Source: a virus. Taken from it: a stretch of DNA of 22,620 nt. Within the stretch, counting starts at the first letter, position 1. Each line of letters begins with the position of its first letter. Under the pieces are notes generated by a model. It did no database searches and was not told the DNA's origin. It saw nothing but the letters and a program-made list of their open reading frames with translations. The stretch covers positions 1 through 22,620 of IMG/VR virus record IMGVR_UViG_3300017989_002588; one strand, 5' to 3'. The translations under genes were made by a program, and so were the position numbers. Shown here one piece after another: positions 19,727-22,620 of this stretch.

Positions 19727-22081
19727 TTATTCCTCTATATAATAATATTTAAACCTTGAATTTGTTTCATTTCCTTTGTTTTCTTCTATCACAATCGCAC
19801 AACTTGTAGTTGCTAAAAATATAGTGTCATTGACAACATACACATCATTAATTCCAGAAATTGTGGGGAGTATGCCATCCCCTGATGTATAAAGATAAGT
19901 TGAATTATCATTATACACAGTCTTTAAATTATTCTCATAAATATAATAAGATGTCCTATTTCCTAATTGAAAACATTTATCTGCTACAATTGAACTATTA
20001 GTATAAACCCCACTATGAGTTGTTAAATCAAATATATGCGCACCACTAAGCGTGGCCACACATAAATAATCATCTTCCCCATGTATATAACTTACACATT
20101 CACTGTTTATATCGGGATAGTTTTTATAAATACTTAGATCATTATAAATCGCGCCGGAAATAGAACTCATCGGAGATTTTAAAACACCAGAATCAAAGGT
20201 GCTTATATATAAATAATCATCGTTGGCCCACACAGCACCAGCATATCTTGGAGTATAATCAATCACCCCCAATAAATTTTCAGATAAAACACTGTAAACA
20301 CCTATACCAGATACCATAGTTTTAAATATAAAATCACCACTTACCCAAACATTAGCAACACCGGATATAGTAGGCGGTGGTGGCGGTGGGGGCGGTAATT
20401 CACCAAACGTTATAAAATCATCCCAATGGCTGTAATAATTTGCTTTAATCCAGGCTGCCGACCTTTCACATAAAGAGATACGGAATTCATCTACTCCTCC
20501 GGTATAATGATAAGTATTACCACCAGAAGAACTTCCATCAGACCTTGCGGCTATACTTAAATTAGCATTGGATTGTAAACTACGAACCACTGTATGGCTA
20601 CTATCAAAAGAACCATTAACATAATAATCTAAACTGGTGGAATCATAATCATATACAAAAGCCGTCTGCGTCCATTCACTTCCAGTTATTGTTGCGGTGG
20701 ATTCAAATGCATTATCTCCTTGAAATTCATACCAACGCAACTTTGTGGTCACAAACATATCCCATCTTTCAGTATCACCAGCATTATAACCACTGAACCA
20801 TGTATTTTGGGTACCATCTCTTTTGATTATTCCTTCAAAAGTTACTGGGCCGGTGGGTAAATTATTTGTGTTATAACTAGACGTTAGATAATCATTACTA
20901 CCATCAAATTCTATAGCCTTACCAATTTTTCCAGCAACTAAATCATTGGAATCCATAGAACCATTAGGAGTAAAATGCCTCATATAATAAGTGGAATCTA
21001 AAACACAATTTGAACCGCCGGAAGGGTCCTGAGCCATATGCCAAACACCAGCATAATTATTAGTCCAAACATATGTAGCAGCATCATCTCCTGTATCACC
21101 TATATAATAAGTGTTGCCACTTGTAGTGGAATCATAATATAAATATAAAACTGTACCAGAAATTGATGAAATATTTGGAACTTTAGCCCACAAAACAGCC
21201 TTTTCATTAACCCAATCCCAACTTTCAATTTCCGTATAAAGTTGATTATAACTTTCATCTACTACAGCAATATTCTTAGTTCCACTGATGGAGATAAGTT
21301 CATCAAAAATATCTGTAGCATCATAATTACTTATACCTACTCCTGAAGCTAAAGTTATACAAACAGGGAAATCTGTTAAATCCTCATCCACTTTCGAAAT
21401 ATCTACAGATATTCTAAATCTATTTGCCCAATCATTAGGATCAAACAGCGGGCCAGTGGGTATTGAATTATAATAAGATCCATAAGCAGGCCCATACCCA
21501 TTTGTTGGAGTAGCGACGGTGTCTAATGTATCTGGGGTACCTGTACATAAATAACAATAATACGCATTATTAGTTTCTGTCTTTGATATAACACTTTCTG
21601 ATATATTAGTCCAATCTCCATACACTACATGTGCATAACCACGCTGTAAATAACAATTCTCAACATAAAACTTATTAAGTGCCATATTATTTGGGTCTAA
21701 TGAGTATTCATTAGTACCTGCTATTATTATACATCTGTTAAAATATACACTTAAATTAGAGTTAGAATTGGTTATTAAAAAATCAACTGACCAAGTGCTT
21801 AGAACTCTTGTTAATTTAACACCCTCTATAAAAACAGATTTAGCTGAACCTGGCGCATAATTTATATTAATAGGATAACTACTAGAAGGTGCATTTATTA
21901 TAACATCACCGTTTTCAGGCGTAAATGTATTACCAAGCAAACTTACATGTTTGTCTATAGTAACACCCTCATTATAAGTCCCTGGGTCAATAATTATCAA
22001 ATCATTATTGCCTGGTGCTGCAGTTATAGCACTGCTTATTGTTGTATAAGTTCTAGTTGCACCTACACGAAATATAGCCAT
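19727..22081 (-). CDS. multidomain phage adhesin / tail-fibre-like protein (beta-helix, DUF2341, LamG-like)
   Basis: ATG 22081 (MAIFRVGATRTYTTISSAIT) is better than the TTG two codons upstream. In order, the 784 residues hold: a pectin-lyase-like beta-helix (about 1-200, IIIDPGTYNEGVTIDKHVSL); a DUF2341 domain (about 215-345, NRFRISVDISKVDEDLTDFP); a LamG/concanavalin-like domain (about 345-560, GKIGKAIEFDGSNDYLTSS; VDEFRISLCERSAAW); a run of eight Pro near 565; then Ser/Gly/Tyr-rich repeats to the end, perhaps a propeller. These are carbohydrate- or surface-binding modules. No signal peptide. A tail fibre/receptor-binding role is inferred. Confidence 0.75.
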   Translation of the reverse strand: MAIFRVGATRTYTTISSAITAAPGNNDLIIIDPGTYNEGVTIDKHVSLLGNTFTPENGDVIINAPSSSYPININYAPGSAKSVFIEGVKLTRVLSTWSVDFLITNSNSNLSVYFNRCIIIAGTNEYSLDPNNMALNKFYVENCYLQRGYAHVVYGDWTNISESVISKTETNNAYYCYLCTGTPDTLDTVATPTNGYGPAYGSYYNSIPTGPLFDPNDWANRFRISVDISKVDEDLTDFPVCITLASGVGISNYDATDIFDELISISGTKNIAVVDESYNQLYTEIESWDWVNEKAVLWAKVPNISSISGTVLYLYYDSTTSGNTYYIGDTGDDAATYVWTNNYAGVWHMAQDPSGGSNCVLDSTYYMRHFTPNGSMDSNDLVAGKIGKAIEFDGSNDYLTSSYNTNNLPTGPVTFEGIIKRDGTQNTWFSGYNAGDTERWDMFVTTKLRWYEFQGDNAFESTATITGSEWTQTAFVYDYDSTSLDYYVNGSFDSSHTVVRSLQSNANLSIAARSDGSSSGGNTYHYTGGVDEFRISLCERSAAWIKANYYSHWDDFITFGELPPPPPPPPTISGVANVWVSGDFIFKTMVSGIGVYSVLSENLLGVIDYTPRYAGAVWANDDYLYISTFDSGVLKSPMSSISGAIYNDLSIYKNYPDINSECVSYIHGEDDYLCVATLSGAHIFDLTTHSGVYTNSSIVADKCFQLGNRTSYYIYENNLKTVYNDNSTYLYTSGDGILPTISGINDVYVVNDTIFLATTSCAIVIEENKGNETNSRFKYYYIEE

Positions 22082-22100
22082 TAACAATTACCTCTTCCAT

Positions 22101-22129
22101 TAATATAACCATTATTTTTGATTTGTCAA
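22101..22129 (-). promoter_or_regulatory. promoter, type 1, for the adhesin-replication unit
   Basis: TTGACA (22124-22129), 15 bases, TTATATTA (22101-22108). The -35 and much of the spacer lie inside the last codons of the KdsC-like gene (DLTNQK). Same architecture as 5807-5835 and 12875-12903. Confidence 0.88.
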
Positions 22130-22615
22130 GTCTTTTATTACATATTTTAGCAATTCATAGAGTTCACATAATACACCCCCGCCGCCGAAAGTTGCTAGCG
22201 GATAGTCAATTACATTCCTAACTGACTCTGGAGCATCATTTGAACAGAATGTCACCTGAGACATCTTTATATTCTCTATATCTGTATAAGTAGACCCTAC
22301 ATACAAAACATTTTCTGGAGTTACATTATATCTTCTCATTATATTTACCAAAACTTTCTTCTTATCCTTCGGTGCATGAAAAAAGGGAACATTCTTATTT
22401 TTACACACGCTATAATTAACATAATCATCAGTAGATATAAATACAAATTTAAATACCTTCTTTAATTTGTTAATAGCTTCAAAATCTCTCATACAATATT
22501 CTTTAAACACCGCATTTCCCATGACATCAAAAGCAGTTATGCCTTCTGTTATAACTCCATCTATTTCGCTCACGATAATCTTTATATCTTTACATCTTTC
22601 TTTTAATTTTTCCAA
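22112..22615 (-). CDS. KdsC-like HAD protein with altered active site
   Basis: The 167-residue sequence aligns over its length with KdsC-type (Kdo-8-phosphate/sugar-phosphate) HAD proteins: IKIIVSEIDGVITEG (11-25), FISTDD (59-64), KDKKKVLVNIM (83-93), VLYVGSTYTDIENI (103-116) and GGGGVLCELYELL near the end. In active family members motif I is DxDG and motif IV GDDxxD. Here these read EIDG (nucleophile Asp to Glu17) and GSTYTD (an Asp to Ser108). The protein may be catalytically weak or a pseudoenzyme. Its start appears to be TTG 22615 right after an in-frame TAA; the SD is off-window. Confidence 0.72.
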   Translation of the reverse strand: MEKLKERCKDIKIIVSEIDGVITEGITAFDVMGNAVFKEYCMRDFEAINKLKKVFKFVFISTDDYVNYSVCKNKNVPFFHAPKDKKKVLVNIMRRYNVTPENVLYVGSTYTDIENIKMSQVTFCSNDAPESVRNVIDYPLATFGGGGVLCELYELLKYVIKDLTNQK

Positions 22616-22620
22616 TTAAA

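Noticed and set aside
1-22620. CRISPR arrays, IS elements, integrase/att sites, intrinsic terminators
   Set aside because: No regularly spaced repeats, transposase or integrase motifs, or GC-rich hairpins followed by T-runs on the transcribed strand were found.

Overview
The window is part of the genome of a tailed double-stranded DNA bacteriophage (Caudoviricetes-like). The evidence is a nucleotide-metabolism and replication set of phage type, a tRNA cluster, many small unassigned ORFs, a large multidomain adhesin and extremely tight gene packing. The DNA is AT-rich. Every supported gene lies on the minus strand, so transcription runs from high to low coordinates. Most genes have a strong Shine-Dalgarno sequence (AAGGAG/GGAGG type) and stop/start overlaps such as TAATG and ATGA are common. 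TAA, TAG and TGA all act as stops. The host cannot be named from this sequence. The promoters look like primary-sigma (TTGACA / TATAAT-like) promoters.

Layout in transcription order (right to left). (1) 22620-22112: a KdsC-like HAD protein with altered catalytic residues. (2) 22129-12914: a promoter, then one long unit encoding a 784-residue adhesin, a DnaX-like clamp loader, a family A DNA polymerase, dUTPase, cobalamin-type (class II) ribonucleotide reductase, a 5'-nucleotidase-like HAD phosphatase, a Zn-binding basic protein and RNase HII. (3) 12903-8573: a second copy of that promoter, then ATP-dependent DNA ligase, a DPPY methyltransferase, two short ORFs, a GP88-like Cys-rich protein, a YkgJ-like Cys cluster protein, a class I methyltransferase, a 49-residue peptide and a radical SAM enzyme. 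(4) 8570-7383: a different promoter type, then a Zn-ribbon protein and a dCMP deaminase with an N-terminal extension. (5) 7389-5839: a second copy of this promoter type, then an orphan 173-residue protein, a Zn-ribbon protein, a coiled-coil/TM protein and a cREC-type receiver domain. (6) 5835-2297: a third copy of the first promoter, then Hsp20, basic and acidic small proteins, a phage metallopeptidase, a spermidine-synthase-like methyltransferase, a Gly/Arg-rich peptide, a conserved phage protein and a family 4-like uracil-DNA glycosylase. (7) 2306-1: small ORFs, several membrane-spanning, then tRNA-Ser(UGA), an unusual tRNA-Thr(UGU), tRNA-Val(UAC), a structured element and two more small ORFs.

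The genes fit together as a dNTP supply and replication module. Class II RNR, dCMP deaminase, dUTPase and the 5'-nucleotidase shape the dNTP pool. Polymerase and clamp loader copy the DNA. RNase HII, ligase and UDG process and repair it. The most interesting items are two repeated promoter families, a candidate RNA thermometer before hsp20, a threonine-anticodon tRNA with a long variable arm, a Fe-S/Cys-rich radical SAM-methyltransferase cassette, a catalytically degenerate KdsC homologue, and a DNA polymerase with a C-terminal zinc ribbon. No stretch over 300 bases lacks a gene. I found no CRISPR array, insertion sequence, rRNA, attachment site or convincing intrinsic terminator.
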